NCBI GenBank assembly: GCA_023402395.1
Contig: JAEYGI010000004.1
Coordinates: forward strand, 1 to 64,000
DNA from: Bacillota bacterium
GTDB lineage: Bacteria > Bacillota > UBA4882 > UBA8346
Direction of reading: 5' to 3'
DNA: 64,000 nt
Shown here: piece after piece, positions 35,020 through 43,962 of the stretch
Numbering within the stretch: position 1 is the first letter of the stretch
Layout of the letters: each line of letters begins with the position of its first letter
The notes under the pieces: model-generated
Told to the model about the DNA's origin: nothing
The model's input: only the letters and a program-made list of their open reading frames with translations
The model's database searches: none
Translations under genes and position numbers: made by a program

Positions 35020-36141
35020 TCAAGCGGTCCGGTACTTCTGAACCGCGTCTTCCCGGATGAGAATCCCCAGACCCGGTCCGTCGGGCAGATCTAGGTTCCC
35101 GTCTTGCCAATACAATGGTGTTTCCAGCAATTCGTCGACCAATGGATTGGGAAAGACGGGATATTCATGAATTTTCAAATTTTTCCCAGAAGCCGCCCAA
35201 TGCAGCGAGGCCGCGATATGAATGACCGAACCGATGCTGACATGGGGGGCGAATTGAATATTCAGCGCATCCGCAATCAAACCGATCCGGTGGCAAGCCG
35301 TCAGGCCGCCAGCACGGCAAATATCTGGTTGAATCAGATCGTAGACCCCTTCTTTCAGTAAATAGCCGAAGCGGTAATGAGTGCATTCGCATTCGCCGCC
35401 CGCGATCGCCAGATCCACGGCCTTCCGCAAATTGATATAACCGGCGACGTCCTCGGGCGGAACCGGCTCCTCAATCCATTGATAATTGTACTGTTCCAGG
35501 ATCCGACAGATCTTCATGGCGTCCGGCACGGCATAACGGCAGTTCGCGTCGGCCATCAGATCGATTCGCGGGCCGACCGCTTCCCGGACCAACCGGATCT
35601 TCTCGGCGTCAATGGCCATGTCCTGGCCGACTTTGATCTTCATGGCGGTAAATCCCTGCGCCGTCAGATCCACGGCCAGTTTCGCCAGTTCCCGCGGTTC
35701 CACCCATTGCAGCACCGAGGCGTAGGTCCGGATCTTGTTCCGGTATGCTCCGCCCATCAACATATAAACGGGTAAACCCGCCGCTTTGCCAGTGATGTCC
35801 CACAGCGCGATATCCAGGCCACTCATGGCTTCCAGCATGAACCCGTTGGAATGGCCCCTAGGCCGCATCCGGTCGTACATTTTATCCCATAAAAAGCTTA
35901 CCTGGCGGGGATCTTCTCCGAGCAACGCTGGAGTCAGCAACACATCGATCAGGGTTTTGGTAACCTCCGGCGCCACCGGCGCATGCACTTCGCCCCAACC
36001 GGTGATCCCTTCGTCGGTTTCAATCTTGATCAGGGTCGTTTCCGCATACTTAAACGGCATCGCCCAACTGGCCGCTTTCCAGCTTGAAATGCCTTCCACC
36101 GGCGCTTTAAGGACCATTGGCTCGATCGCAGTTATTTTCAT
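35020..36141 (-). CDS. Enolase-superfamily sugar-acid dehydratase (galactonate dehydratase-like)
   Basis: A 373-residue mandelate-racemase-subgroup enzyme. The N-terminal capping domain begins KITAIEPMVL. Barrel motifs: KIKVG, DANCRYAV, EEPVPPED and GGECEC as metal ligands, and APHVSIGS carrying the acid/base histidine. With KdgK and Eda in the same operon, dehydration of an aldonate to a 2-keto-3-deoxy acid is likely. It shares only family-level features with the other enolase-superfamily gene at 20.2 kb. ATG 36141 with GGAGG. Confidence 0.85.
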   Translation of the reverse strand: MKITAIEPMVLKAPVEGISSWKAASWAMPFKYAETTLIKIETDEGITGWGEVHAPVAPEVTKTLIDVLLTPALLGEDPRQVSFLWDKMYDRMRPRGHSNGFMLEAMSGLDIALWDITGKAAGLPVYMLMGGAYRNKIRTYASVLQWVEPRELAKLAVDLTAQGFTAMKIKVGQDMAIDAEKIRLVREAVGPRIDLMADANCRYAVPDAMKICRILEQYNYQWIEEPVPPEDVAGYINLRKAVDLAIAGGECECTHYRFGYLLKEGVYDLIQPDICRAGGLTACHRIGLIADALNIQFAPHVSIGSVIHIAASLHWAASGKNLKIHEYPVFPNPLVDELLETPLYWQDGNLDLPDGPGLGILIREDAVQKYRTA

Positions 36142-36170
36142 TGGTCTTCCTCCGGATCTTTTTGAAATTA

Positions 36171-37073
36171 TTACTTCATCAATAAATCATCAATCTCACT
36201 CAGCAAGACATCCAGCTCCCGGCGATCCGCCTCATCCAAATCAAGGCTTCCCACCCGGACCCGGGAGTCGGCGATGAGGCCCCACCGTCTCAAGACCTCT
36301 TTGGTCATGTTCATCCGGAACACCGCCTGGAAATTGAGGAGCGGCAGCAGCCGGTTGAACAGGACTCTGGCGGTCTGGAGATCACCGTCACAAAACCGGT
36401 TATAAATGGCGACGTGAACCTCCATCAATTCACAAGCGGGCATCGATCCGGCCGCGCCCCGCTGATACTCATCCAGCACATAACGGCCCCCGGCTCCGCC
36501 CAACACTCCTTTGAGGGTAGCCGGCGGATCTTTCAAAAGCGCGCTGATCCGATGTCCGCAAGGAATGTTTTCTTCCTTCACATAAGTAATGGATGGAACC
36601 TTGCGCAGAATATTGAGGACAGCATCCGGTGCCAGACCCATTCCCATGGGGGCCGGCGCATTCTGCAAAATGATCGGCAGATCGACTTGCTCCGCCACCC
36701 GTTGGTAAAAGTTCAAAAGATAGGCACCGCCTTCTTTGACAACATACGGCGGAAGCAGCAGCGCGAAACTGGCTCCGGAGGCGGCCGCATGTTTGCCAAG
36801 AACAATGGCGGCTTCGGCGGTCGGGGCAGAAATCCCGGCCACTACCGGCACTTTACCCCCAACTTCCTCCAGAACCACTTCCGTCAAACGTTGCCGTTCC
36901 GGAACGCTTAATGCGTAAAACTCGCTGGCCACCGCCGGAAATGCCACTCCATGGACTCCTGCTTTCAAGACGTAGCGAACGATTCGCCGCATGCCCAGCT
37001 CATCAATCTCTCCCCAGCTATCAAATGGAGTCGCCAGAATGGGGTAGACTCCGTGAATATCGACTATGCTCAT
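36171..37073 (-). CDS. Dihydrodipicolinate synthase/N-acetylneuraminate lyase family protein
   Basis: A 300-residue DapA-family class I aldolase fold. The N-terminal GVYPILATPFD and the Schiff-base lysine in ITYVKEE (about residue 168) are present. Two usual features are changed: the GTTGE loop reads AVASEF, and the tyrosine of the YN-P motif is absent (ILQNAPAP instead). It is therefore unlikely to be a lysine-pathway DapA; it may cleave a 2-keto-3-deoxy sugar acid or a related product. It starts 5 bp after the gntR stop. Confidence 0.8.
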   Translation of the reverse strand: MSIVDIHGVYPILATPFDSWGEIDELGMRRIVRYVLKAGVHGVAFPAVASEFYALSVPERQRLTEVVLEEVGGKVPVVAGISAPTAEAAIVLGKHAAASGASFALLLPPYVVKEGGAYLLNFYQRVAEQVDLPIILQNAPAPMGMGLAPDAVLNILRKVPSITYVKEENIPCGHRISALLKDPPATLKGVLGGAGGRYVLDEYQRGAAGSMPACELMEVHVAIYNRFCDGDLQTARVLFNRLLPLLNFQAVFRMNMTKEVLRRWGLIADSRVRVGSLDLDEADRRELDVLLSEIDDLLMK

Positions 37074-37078
37074 TGCTG

Positions 37079-37789
37079 TTACTCCTTTTCGGAAATGTCA
37101 TCCAATAGCGATTGCTTGGCCCGCAGAATATGGTCCTCAAGCGCTTTTTTTACCACCGGGAGATCTTTGCGCCGAAGCGCGTCGATGATCAACCGGTGCT
37201 CCTCGTGTTCCTGCGCCACCCGGTCCTTCCAGGCGCCGGAGGATGAACGATGAACCTGAGCGATCTTGATATACGTATTCAAGCTGTGGTAAAGCTCAAT
37301 TAATTTTGAATTCCCGGATACCGTGATGAAATACTCATGAAACGCGTTGTTCTTTTGAATGTGTTGCGAGATCTGCTTGTCGGTCTTAAACGGCTTGGCC
37401 GCTTCCTCAACCAACTCCTCCATCCGGCCGATCATCTCGGGCGTGATGTTTTCCACGACGGTTTCCGCGGCCAGCAGTTCCAACGCCCTCCGGATGTCAA
37501 AGGTCTCTCGGACATCAATTGGGGTGATTTTCGAAACAAACGTCCCTTTGCGCGGAATCATCTCGACCAGACCTTCTTCAGCCAATCGGCTGAGCGCAAT
37601 ATGCACCGGAGTCCGGCTGACGCCCATCCGGCCCGCCAGTTCCTCCATGTTCAACTTTTCGCCGGGAGCCACTGCTTTATTAATGATCAAATCCCGTAGC
37701 ATCTGATAAACCGTGTCGCAGATTCTTTCCTGCTCAATTTGATAAAGCGGCCTCGCTCCACCGGTTCCTTTCTTGTTCAAGGCGCTCAC
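37079..37789 (-). CDS. GntR family regulator, FadR/FCD subfamily
   Basis: A 236-residue regulator, first gene of the catabolic operon. The winged helix spans about 20-90 (NMEELAGRMGVSRTPVHIAL and RKGTFVSK wing) and the FCD domain about 95-225, with FHEYF, EEHRLI and DHI metal-site residues. The GTG start at 37789 has GGAGGTGG at 7-nt spacing; a longer frame upstream would begin inside the candidate operator. It likely represses the operon and itself until a sugar acid appears. Confidence 0.9.
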   Translation of the reverse strand: MSALNKKGTGGARPLYQIEQERICDTVYQMLRDLIINKAVAPGEKLNMEELAGRMGVSRTPVHIALSRLAEEGLVEMIPRKGTFVSKITPIDVRETFDIRRALELLAAETVVENITPEMIGRMEELVEEAAKPFKTDKQISQHIQKNNAFHEYFITVSGNSKLIELYHSLNTYIKIAQVHRSSSGAWKDRVAQEHEEHRLIIDALRRKDLPVVKKALEDHILRAKQSLLDDISEKE

Positions 37790-37812
37790 CAATCCACCTC
37801 CGTAATTAAAAA

Positions 37813-37826
37813 TGTAATATATCACA
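37813..37826. promoter_or_regulatory. GntR operator overlapping the catabolic operon promoter
   Basis: TGTAATATATCACA is a near-perfect dyad, 24 bp upstream of the GTG start, within an AT-rich stretch where a -10 element would lie. Outer AAATGT and ACATTT sequences extend the symmetry. Confidence 0.5.
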
Positions 37827-37939
37827 CATCACATTTTTCATTTTAATGCATTAACCGTTTCTAAGTCAAGTATAATCAGCCAATTCGTCACGGATACGGA
37901 ACGATTGGGAGCCATCTGCTACGATTCAAAAGGTTTGCT

Positions 37940-38746
37940 TCATACTAAAACGACCTCAATCCCCTTTTCCCGCAAGGATTGGATCGTCTTCCCCTCCAGC
38001 TTGGTATCGGAGATGATCAAATCGACCTTTTCGATCGGAACGATCGATACGAATGACGTCTTGCCAAACTTCGAACTATCGGCCAGCATGATCACTTGCG
38101 ACGCCGAACGGATCATCGCCCGTCTGGTTTCGGCGTCAATCATGTCGGCCGTCATCAACCCGCCGTTGATCGTAACCGCGTTGCACCCGATAAAAAACTT
38201 GTCAACCCGGATGTCCTCCAAGTCCCGGGTCGTCAGCGGACCGATAGTCGCGCCGGTGGACGGCTTATAAAAACCGCCCAGCATAATCAGGGTCAAACCA
38301 GAGATTTCGCTCAATTCAGATACCATATTGATGGCATTGGTGATCACGGTCAGATCGTTCTTGGTTCCCAACCGTTTGGCCAGTTGGAAAGTTGTCGTCC
38401 CGGAATCCAGCATAATGGTGTCTCCGTCGTCAATCATCGAAAGCGCCTGTTCGGCGATGCGAATCTTTTCATCCATGTTCTTCCGGCTTTTTTGTTCAAA
38501 ACTCAGTTCGAAACGGCTTTTGACGCTGCAGATCGCGCCGCCGTGCGTTCGCTGGATCAGCCCCTCCTTTTCAAGCAAGGCCAAATCTCGCCGGATCGTC
38601 ACATCACTGACCCCGAACTCCTCGCTGAGATCGGTCACCACCACTTTGCCACATTCGGCCAGGCGGGCCATGATCTTTGAATGGCGCTCCGGAATGAGTA
38701 GACCACTTTCGTTTCGTTCATAGCTATCCTTAAGTTCTTGGTTCAT
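37940..38746 (-). CDS. DeoR/GlpR family sugar-metabolism repressor
   Basis: A 268-residue DeoR-type repressor. The N-terminal winged helix (PERHSKIMARLAECGKVVVT, then VSDVTIRRDLALLEKEGLIQ, about 20-80) and the C-terminal DeoR sensor domain with IMLDSGTTTFQLAKRL are clear. DeoR sensors bind phosphorylated sugars, which fits an operon producing tagatose or fructose phosphates and KDPG. The start is ATG 38746 after GGAGG. The gntR gene follows about 150 bp downstream, so the operon may receive two inputs, a sugar acid and a sugar phosphate. Confidence 0.9.
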   Translation of the reverse strand: MNQELKDSYERNESGLLIPERHSKIMARLAECGKVVVTDLSEEFGVSDVTIRRDLALLEKEGLIQRTHGGAICSVKSRFELSFEQKSRKNMDEKIRIAEQALSMIDDGDTIMLDSGTTTFQLAKRLGTKNDLTVITNAINMVSELSEISGLTLIMLGGFYKPSTGATIGPLTTRDLEDIRVDKFFIGCNAVTINGGLMTADMIDAETRRAMIRSASQVIMLADSSKFGKTSFVSIVPIEKVDLIISDTKLEGKTIQSLREKGIEVVLV

Positions 38747-38804
38747 CAGTGCCTCCAAATTGGCTATTTTTGAATCATCCTTTAATTTTCGGAAAGAAAG
38801 GATG

Positions 38805-38834
38805 GTTTCATGTTTGAACGTTTGCTTTCGTTTT
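38805..38834. promoter_or_regulatory. Possible DeoR binding region
   Basis: GTTT elements recur at 38805, 38812, 38820 and 38830, with TTTCGTTTT at the end, upstream of deoR. DeoR-family operators often contain repeated TTTCGTTT-like half-sites. The evidence is motif-only. Confidence 0.3.
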
Positions 38835-38970
38835 GATCAATTCTATTCAAAATCGAAAACACCTTTTTTGTTAAAAATTTTTATGACCGATTCGACTCCC
38901 GTCGGATGCCAATCGAATTTGGTTTATTTGGAGCGCCTTTCTGGCGCATCGCAATCTTTTGGCCGCGAAA

Positions 38971-38996
38971 AAATAAAAAAGCGCCTGAATGGCGCT
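38971..38996 (-). terminator. Rho-independent terminator of the metallopeptidase gene
   Basis: On the minus strand AGCGCC and GGCGCT (38996-38980) form a stem with a 5-nt loop, followed by TTTTTATTT. It is about 30 nt past the gene's stop. Confidence 0.8.
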
Positions 38997-39024
38997 GTGA
39001 ATACAACAAAATCATCTGCGTTTT

Positions 39025-40065
39025 TTACTCCGCTCCCGTCGTGAACTCCCAGATCGTCACCGGCAGTTCCAGCCCTTCCCGGCTCAGGAAGCGGTATTCC
39101 GGATTCCCCAACCCGATTCGGTAGCGATGGTTCGGCAGCAGCTTGACTTTGACGGCCAACCTCCGGTCCGTCTTCCAATAGGCGTTTTGATAGCAAACGC
39201 CATCATTGCAATTGGTAATCAGACAAATGAAACGGTGCATCGGCCGGTCGAACTCCAGATAAATCTCAACGGTTGCGATACTGACGCCGGTCGCGCCGTG
39301 CTCCGGAAATCGCCCGGCGATCCGGGGCGGCTCGCCGGATACCGGAACCCGATCCAGATACGATAACCACTCGGCCTCCAGCGCCGCTTGATCCTTTTTG
39401 AAAACATGGCGGGACGATTCCTCCAGATCCCCGGTGTCGCCGATATCTTTAAAAAAATCGAACAACCGGTCCATCCCGTAAGTATCAATGATGAAATAGT
39501 TGAAACTGGCTCCTACCGGATAGGCGTAATAATTGGTTCTAACCCGAGGATTGCCGAAATAGTCCGACCATTTTTGCGCCTTGGCGAAACCGACGTTGTT
39601 CCGGCGGCGCTGCAGCGCCGCCACAGCCAGCGCTTCCGCCTTATATTCCGCCGTCCGGTTCTCAATTATACTTTGAAAGATCTCCGCCAATCCTTCGTCA
39701 AAAAAGCGGAACTCCTCCCGGACGCTCGCTCCCTTGGTGAAATTCTCCAGGCACAAATGGCAGCTCTCATGGGCGACCGTTCCCAGGGCTTGATTCCGTA
39801 GATGAACCTCGCTGATTAAAACCATTTCCCGGAGATAATCGAACCGCGAAGTAACCCCCTGGACGCCTCGGACGATAATTCGTTCCGGGACAACCGCGCC
39901 GAAATATTTCTGCAGCGCGGGGTAGATCGACTCGTACTCAAGAAGCGGCTGGCCGTCAAGGTCATAATAGTGGGAGATTCCCGCCGCGGCGCGAATAATG
40001 GTTGGGCTTCCCAATAACAGTGATAAAACCAAAGCGAGTACGAGATATCGAAAGGTTTGCTTCAT
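39025..40065 (-). CDS. Secreted gluzincin-like metallopeptidase with C-terminal Ig-like domain
   Basis: A 346-residue exported protein. After a signal peptide (about 1-27) a zinc-peptidase-like region holds VAHESCHLCLENF (HExxH) and, some 25 residues later, FDEGLAEIFQ, supplying the third glutamate as in gluzincins. The C-terminal ~100 residues (PPRIAGRFPEHGATGVSIAT onward) resemble Big_5-type bacterial Ig-like domains. It probably degrades or processes extracellular protein. The start is ATG 40065 with GGAGGGG. It is monocistronic; array B lies just upstream in its promoter-side gap. Confidence 0.75.
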   Translation of the reverse strand: MKQTFRYLVLALVLSLLLGSPTIIRAAAGISHYYDLDGQPLLEYESIYPALQKYFGAVVPERIIVRGVQGVTSRFDYLREMVLISEVHLRNQALGTVAHESCHLCLENFTKGASVREEFRFFDEGLAEIFQSIIENRTAEYKAEALAVAALQRRRNNVGFAKAQKWSDYFGNPRVRTNYYAYPVGASFNYFIIDTYGMDRLFDFFKDIGDTGDLEESSRHVFKKDQAALEAEWLSYLDRVPVSGEPPRIAGRFPEHGATGVSIATVEIYLEFDRPMHRFICLITNCNDGVCYQNAYWKTDRRLAVKVKLLPNHRYRIGLGNPEYRFLSREGLELPVTIWEFTTGAE

Positions 40066-40200
40066 TGTCCCCTCCTTTTGCAGTCCCAGCCTTATCAACG
40101 TTCACCCAATTATCTTCATAATACCCTTTTGACTCACGGCGCTCACAAACCGGCGCCGTGAATCAAACCGAAATCGCGCCCAAGGGTTCAACCGTCGTTC

Positions 40201-40500
40201 TACCCGGTTTAGCCGTTGAAAATGGAGGGGGAACGATTCGTGCCGCTCATTCCCTTACATCAAATTCTCATTCAGTTACTAAATGACTAATGGGAGCGAC
40301 TCCCCCAACTATTTTTATAACCAAATATTCTCATTCAGTAAACGAATCAGTAATGGGAACGGTTCCCACTGTTCATTCCCTGACAGTTTATTCTCATTCA
40401 GCCGCCCAATGAGCAGTGGGAGTGGTTCCCCCAACTACTGCGACAGGTAAATATCCTTATTCAGTTACTGTTGATGTAAGGGGAACTATTCCCCCGGCCG
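40201..40500. repeat. Array B: 63-bp (3 x 21) tandem repeats with hairpin cores
   Basis: Units start at 40201 (degenerate), 40264, 40327, 40390 and 40453, exactly 63 bp apart. Each unit has three 21-bp parts: an ATTCTCATTCAG part, a part with a GGGAG-CTCCC-like hairpin, and an AT-rich part. The hairpin changes partner bases together between units (GGGAGCGACTCCC, GGGAACGGTTCCC, GGGGAACTATTCCCC). It lies between the divergent metallopeptidase and efflux genes. No frame stays open across it. It is clearly related to array C at 49.7 kb. Confidence 0.88.
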
Positions 40501-40641
40501 CTACGCCCGCTACCTTCGACAGAACGGAATGCCGCAACCCCTTCGGGGAATTAAGCGGATCATTAATTATCGTTGAACAGTTCCCAGATTAAATTGACAA
40601 TCCAGCCAATATATACTAACATCAATAGTATTTGAAACTGG

Positions 40642-40674
40642 TCGCATGCGAACAGTTGACATGCAAACATTAGG
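40642..40674. promoter_or_regulatory. Possible MarR operator before the efflux operon
   Basis: TCGCATGCGA (40642-40651) is a 10-bp palindrome. CATGCGAACA and CATGCAAACA recur 15 bp apart just upstream of the AGGAGG of the first efflux gene. The operon ends with a MarR gene, whose product would bind close to its own operon start. Confidence 0.35.
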
Positions 40675-40683
40675 AGGATCAGT

Positions 40684-41646
40684 ATGAACAAGGCGGCATT
40701 ATTTATCGCAGCGTTGCTTCTCCTGTTTTCGGGATGGCACTTGGGGAAACAGCCCCAAGTCAATGCGGCCGCGCCAACTTCCAGAATCGTCTTTATTATG
40801 GCCGGAAAAGTGGAGGCCAAGGAGAAAGCCGATATTACCTCCAAGATTACCGCGAAAGTCATGGCGGTAAAGGTCGATGTCGGTTCTTCCGTCAAACAGG
40901 GCGAACCCATTGTGGTCCTGGACACCCGCGATCTTGAGGCGCAATTGGAACAGGCCCAGGCCGGAGTGGTAACGGCCGAGGCCAATTTGATCAAAGTTCA
41001 GCGCGGCGCGCGGTCCGAGCAGATCTCCCAGGCCCAGGCCGCCGTGGACAGCGCCAAGCAAAATTATGAATTGGCCCGGATCAATCATCAACGGATGGCA
41101 AGTTTATATCAAACCGAGGTGATTTCCAAGCTGCAACTGGAAACCGCCGAAGGTCAGCTGAAAGCCGCCGAATCCCAATACATCTCCGCCACCAAGCAAC
41201 TGGAAATGCTGAACCAGGGGGAAACCCCGGAGACCATCGCGGTAATGAAAGCCCAAGTAAAACAGGCCCAGGCCGGTTTGAATTTCGTCAAAACCCAGGT
41301 AAGCAACGGGGTCATTCTGGCTCCGATCTCCGGCGTGGTCAGCGCCAAAAATATCAATAACGGCGAAATGGCCACGATCGGCCTGCCGCTGCTGTCCATC
41401 GTCAATGTTGAGTCATTGTATGTCAATGCTTACCTTCCGGCCGGATGGGTAACCAAAGTGAAAACCGGACAGCCGGTTACCATCAAAATCTCGGAGATTC
41501 CGACCCGGCAGTTTCAGGGAGAAATCGTGGCCATCAGCCCGGTCATCGACCCCAAAAGCCGAAATACGCTGGTCAAGGTGAAACTGTCCGACCCCGACTC
41601 GCTGCTAAAGCCCGGAATGTTCGCTGAGATTGGTTTAAAAAACTAA
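40684..41646 (+). CDS. HlyD/RND-family efflux adaptor (membrane fusion protein)
   Basis: A 320-residue exported or membrane-anchored adaptor. N-terminal hydrophobic segment (about 4-25), first lipoyl half (about 35-80, VDVGSSVKQGEPIVVLDTRD), a Gln/Ala-rich coiled-coil hairpin (about 85-195), second lipoyl half (VILAPISGVVSAKNINNGEM) and a beta-barrel end. It is the first gene of an operon with a second adaptor, an EmrB-type pump and MarR. ATG 40684 with AGGAGG. It bridges the pump to the outside or an outer-membrane channel. Confidence 0.88.
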   Translation: MNKAALFIAALLLLFSGWHLGKQPQVNAAAPTSRIVFIMAGKVEAKEKADITSKITAKVMAVKVDVGSSVKQGEPIVVLDTRDLEAQLEQAQAGVVTAEANLIKVQRGARSEQISQAQAAVDSAKQNYELARINHQRMASLYQTEVISKLQLETAEGQLKAAESQYISATKQLEMLNQGETPETIAVMKAQVKQAQAGLNFVKTQVSNGVILAPISGVVSAKNINNGEMATIGLPLLSIVNVESLYVNAYLPAGWVTKVKTGQPVTIKISEIPTRQFQGEIVAISPVIDPKSRNTLVKVKLSDPDSLLKPGMFAEIGLKN

Positions 41647-41661
41647 AGGTTGGTGAGGCAG

Positions 41662-42315
41662 ATGAAGGAGAAACGAAACTTGATCATGGCCGCGATCGCG
41701 GCCGTGATTATCGTGGCTTTTGGCGGGGTCGGAATTTATTATTGGTACCATAACGCCTACTTTGTAGAGACCGAGGACGCCAAAGTCAACGGCGACCTGG
41801 TCAAAGTAAGCCCCCAGATCACCGCCCGGCTTTTGGAGTTCAATGCGGAAGAAGGAGACACGGTCATCAAAGATCAGATCCTCGGCCGCCAGGAAACGAT
41901 CAATCTGCCGGAGACCAACATCGAACAATCGGTGATCCGGGCGCCCATTGACGGTCTGGTCATCAAGAAGTCCGGCAATGCCGGTGAGATTGTCTCCTCC
42001 GGACAGACCCTGGCGGTAATCGTCGATCCGGCCCGGCTTTACATCACCGCTAATATCGAAGAGACCAAACTGGAGCGGATCCGGCCGGGACAAACCGTTG
42101 ATATCGCCATCGATCAATACGACGGAGTTCCCTTTCGCGGAACCGTGAGTTCCATCGGCCAAGCGTCCAACTCGACCTTCTCGCTGCTCGCGACTTCCAC
42201 CGGAAGCACCTTCACCAAAGTGGTTCAAAAGATACCGGTCAAGATTGAATTCGACCAAAAGAAAAACCGGCTTTTGCCCGGCACCAACACGGTAGTCCGG
42301 ATTCATATCAAGTGA
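41662..42315 (+). CDS. Short EmrA/HlyD-type efflux adaptor lacking the coiled-coil hairpin
   Basis: A 217-residue membrane-anchored adaptor. It has one N-terminal transmembrane segment (about 8-30), lipoyl halves TARLLEFNAEEGDTVIKDQI and RAPIDGLVIKKSGNAGEIV with almost no helical hairpin between them, then a beta-barrel domain. The start is uncertain: ATG 41662, GTG 41653 or TTG 41650. It lies between the longer adaptor and the EmrB-like pump, so the operon codes for two adaptors of different reach. Confidence 0.82.
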   Translation: MKEKRNLIMAAIAAVIIVAFGGVGIYYWYHNAYFVETEDAKVNGDLVKVSPQITARLLEFNAEEGDTVIKDQILGRQETINLPETNIEQSVIRAPIDGLVIKKSGNAGEIVSSGQTLAVIVDPARLYITANIEETKLERIRPGQTVDIAIDQYDGVPFRGTVSSIGQASNSTFSLLATSTGSTFTKVVQKIPVKIEFDQKKNRLLPGTNTVVRIHIK

Positions 42316-42351
42316 GTTTACATTAACATTAAACAGTTGGAGCGACTGGGT

Positions 42352-43962
42352 ATGGATATGTCCGAAACCAAGCAGGATGGATTTTATAAATGGATGGCCT
42401 TGCTGGTAGTGATCGTCGGCACTTTCATGGCTATTCTGGACAGTAGTATCGTCAATATCGCGGTTCCTAAGATGATGGCGGTCTTCGGGGTCTCCCTGGA
42501 TGAAGTCCAATGGATCTTGACCTCCTATACGCTGGCGCTAGGCGCCATTATTCCCCTCACGGGATTTTTGGGCGAAACGTTCGGCGTCAAAAAGGTCTAT
42601 ATGTTCGCCCTGGCTATGTTTACGCTGGGATCGTTGCTGTGCGGATTCGCCTGGAGCAACTCCTCGATGATTGTCTTTCGGGTCGTTCAGGCGCTGGGCG
42701 GCGGTATGATCATGCCGGTGGGGATGTCAATCATCTTTCAAATTTTCCCGAAGGAAGGGCGCGGCATGGCGCTGGGATTTTGGGGGATCGCTTCAATGGC
42801 CGCGCCGGCCATCGGCCCGACGCTGGGCGGCTATATCATCGAGCATCTCGATTGGCGGCTAATCTTCAACGTCAACGTTCCCATCGGTGTCCTCGGCGTG
42901 GTCTGTGCCGGTTTGCTGCTTAAGGATACTCCGACCAAACCCTTTAAGGATTTTGATTGGCTCGGGTTTATCGCCTCAACGGTCGGACTGGTGTCCATCC
43001 TTTATGTCCTGGGCGAAGGCTCCAGCATTGATTGGAGCGAAATCAAAAATCCGTTGCTGATGATCCTCGGCTGTCTGAGCCTGTTGCTCTTCGTCGTCAA
43101 CGAACTGACCCACCCCAACCCCTTACTGGAGTTGCGCATTTTTAAAATCTACGACTTCAGCCTCAGCCAGATCATCACCTGCATCACCACGCTGGCCCTG
43201 ATGGGCGGAGTGTATGTTCTGCCCCTGTTTTTGCAAAACATCCGGGGCTATTCGGCGTTGCAAACCGGATTAATCATGTTCCCCTCGGCGGTGGCCTCGG
43301 GAATCATGATGCCGGTGAGCGGCGCGCTGTTTGACCGGTATGGCGCCAAGCGAATCACCGTGCCGGGCCTGATCATCCTGGCCATCGCCTCGTACCAATT
43401 GTCCTTCATCAATATGGATACCTCACCGGAAACCGTGACCTGGATTGCCTGCATCCGAGGCCTGGGAATCGGATTGGCCATGATGCCGATCAGCACCGTC
43501 GGAATGAACGCCGTCCCCTTTCACCTGGTCGGAAAGGCGTCCGCTCTTTCCAACACCGTCCGTCAGGTGATGGCCTCATTGAGCGTGACGATTATGACTA
43601 CTATGATTCAAAACAAGCTGACGGTCAATTACACCCGCTTATCGGAGCAGATTACCCCCTTCAACCAGCCCGCTTCCGATCTTCTCAAACAACTGCAAGG
43701 GGTATATCTTCAAAACGGTTTATCAGCGGCTGACGCCCAAACTTCAGCGCTGTCAACCCTCACCGGATTGGTGCACCGCCAGGCTTATGTCGATGCCATG
43801 GACTACGCCATCGCGATAACCGCGGTACTGGTCGCAATAGCAATTCTCCTGGTGCTGCTGATGAGGGAGAAGAAGAAGCCGGATGCCGGCCCCGCCCGGG
43901 AATCCAAATCGAAGGAGGACGAATATGAGTCGGAATCGGGATTTACCGCCATCGTTGATTGA
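42352..43962 (+). CDS. DHA2 family drug/H+ antiporter (EmrB/QacA-like)
   Basis: A 536-residue membrane protein with about 14 hydrophobic segments. It has MFS motifs typical of DHA2 pumps: TFMAILDSSIVNIAVPKM in helix 1, GFLGETFGVKKVY after helix 2 and RVVQALGGGMIMPVGMSIIF in helix 4 with motif C-like GPTLGGYI. It exports lipophilic drugs or metabolites by proton exchange. ATG 42352 (GGAG 9 nt upstream) or ATG 42358. Its 3' end overlaps the MarR gene by 38 bp. Confidence 0.9.
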   Translation: MDMSETKQDGFYKWMALLVVIVGTFMAILDSSIVNIAVPKMMAVFGVSLDEVQWILTSYTLALGAIIPLTGFLGETFGVKKVYMFALAMFTLGSLLCGFAWSNSSMIVFRVVQALGGGMIMPVGMSIIFQIFPKEGRGMALGFWGIASMAAPAIGPTLGGYIIEHLDWRLIFNVNVPIGVLGVVCAGLLLKDTPTKPFKDFDWLGFIASTVGLVSILYVLGEGSSIDWSEIKNPLLMILGCLSLLLFVVNELTHPNPLLELRIFKIYDFSLSQIITCITTLALMGGVYVLPLFLQNIRGYSALQTGLIMFPSAVASGIMMPVSGALFDRYGAKRITVPGLIILAIASYQLSFINMDTSPETVTWIACIRGLGIGLAMMPISTVGMNAVPFHLVGKASALSNTVRQVMASLSVTIMTTMIQNKLTVNYTRLSEQITPFNQPASDLLKQLQGVYLQNGLSAADAQTSALSTLTGLVHRQAYVDAMDYAIAITAVLVAIAILLVLLMREKKKPDAGPARESKSKEDEYESESGFTAIVD

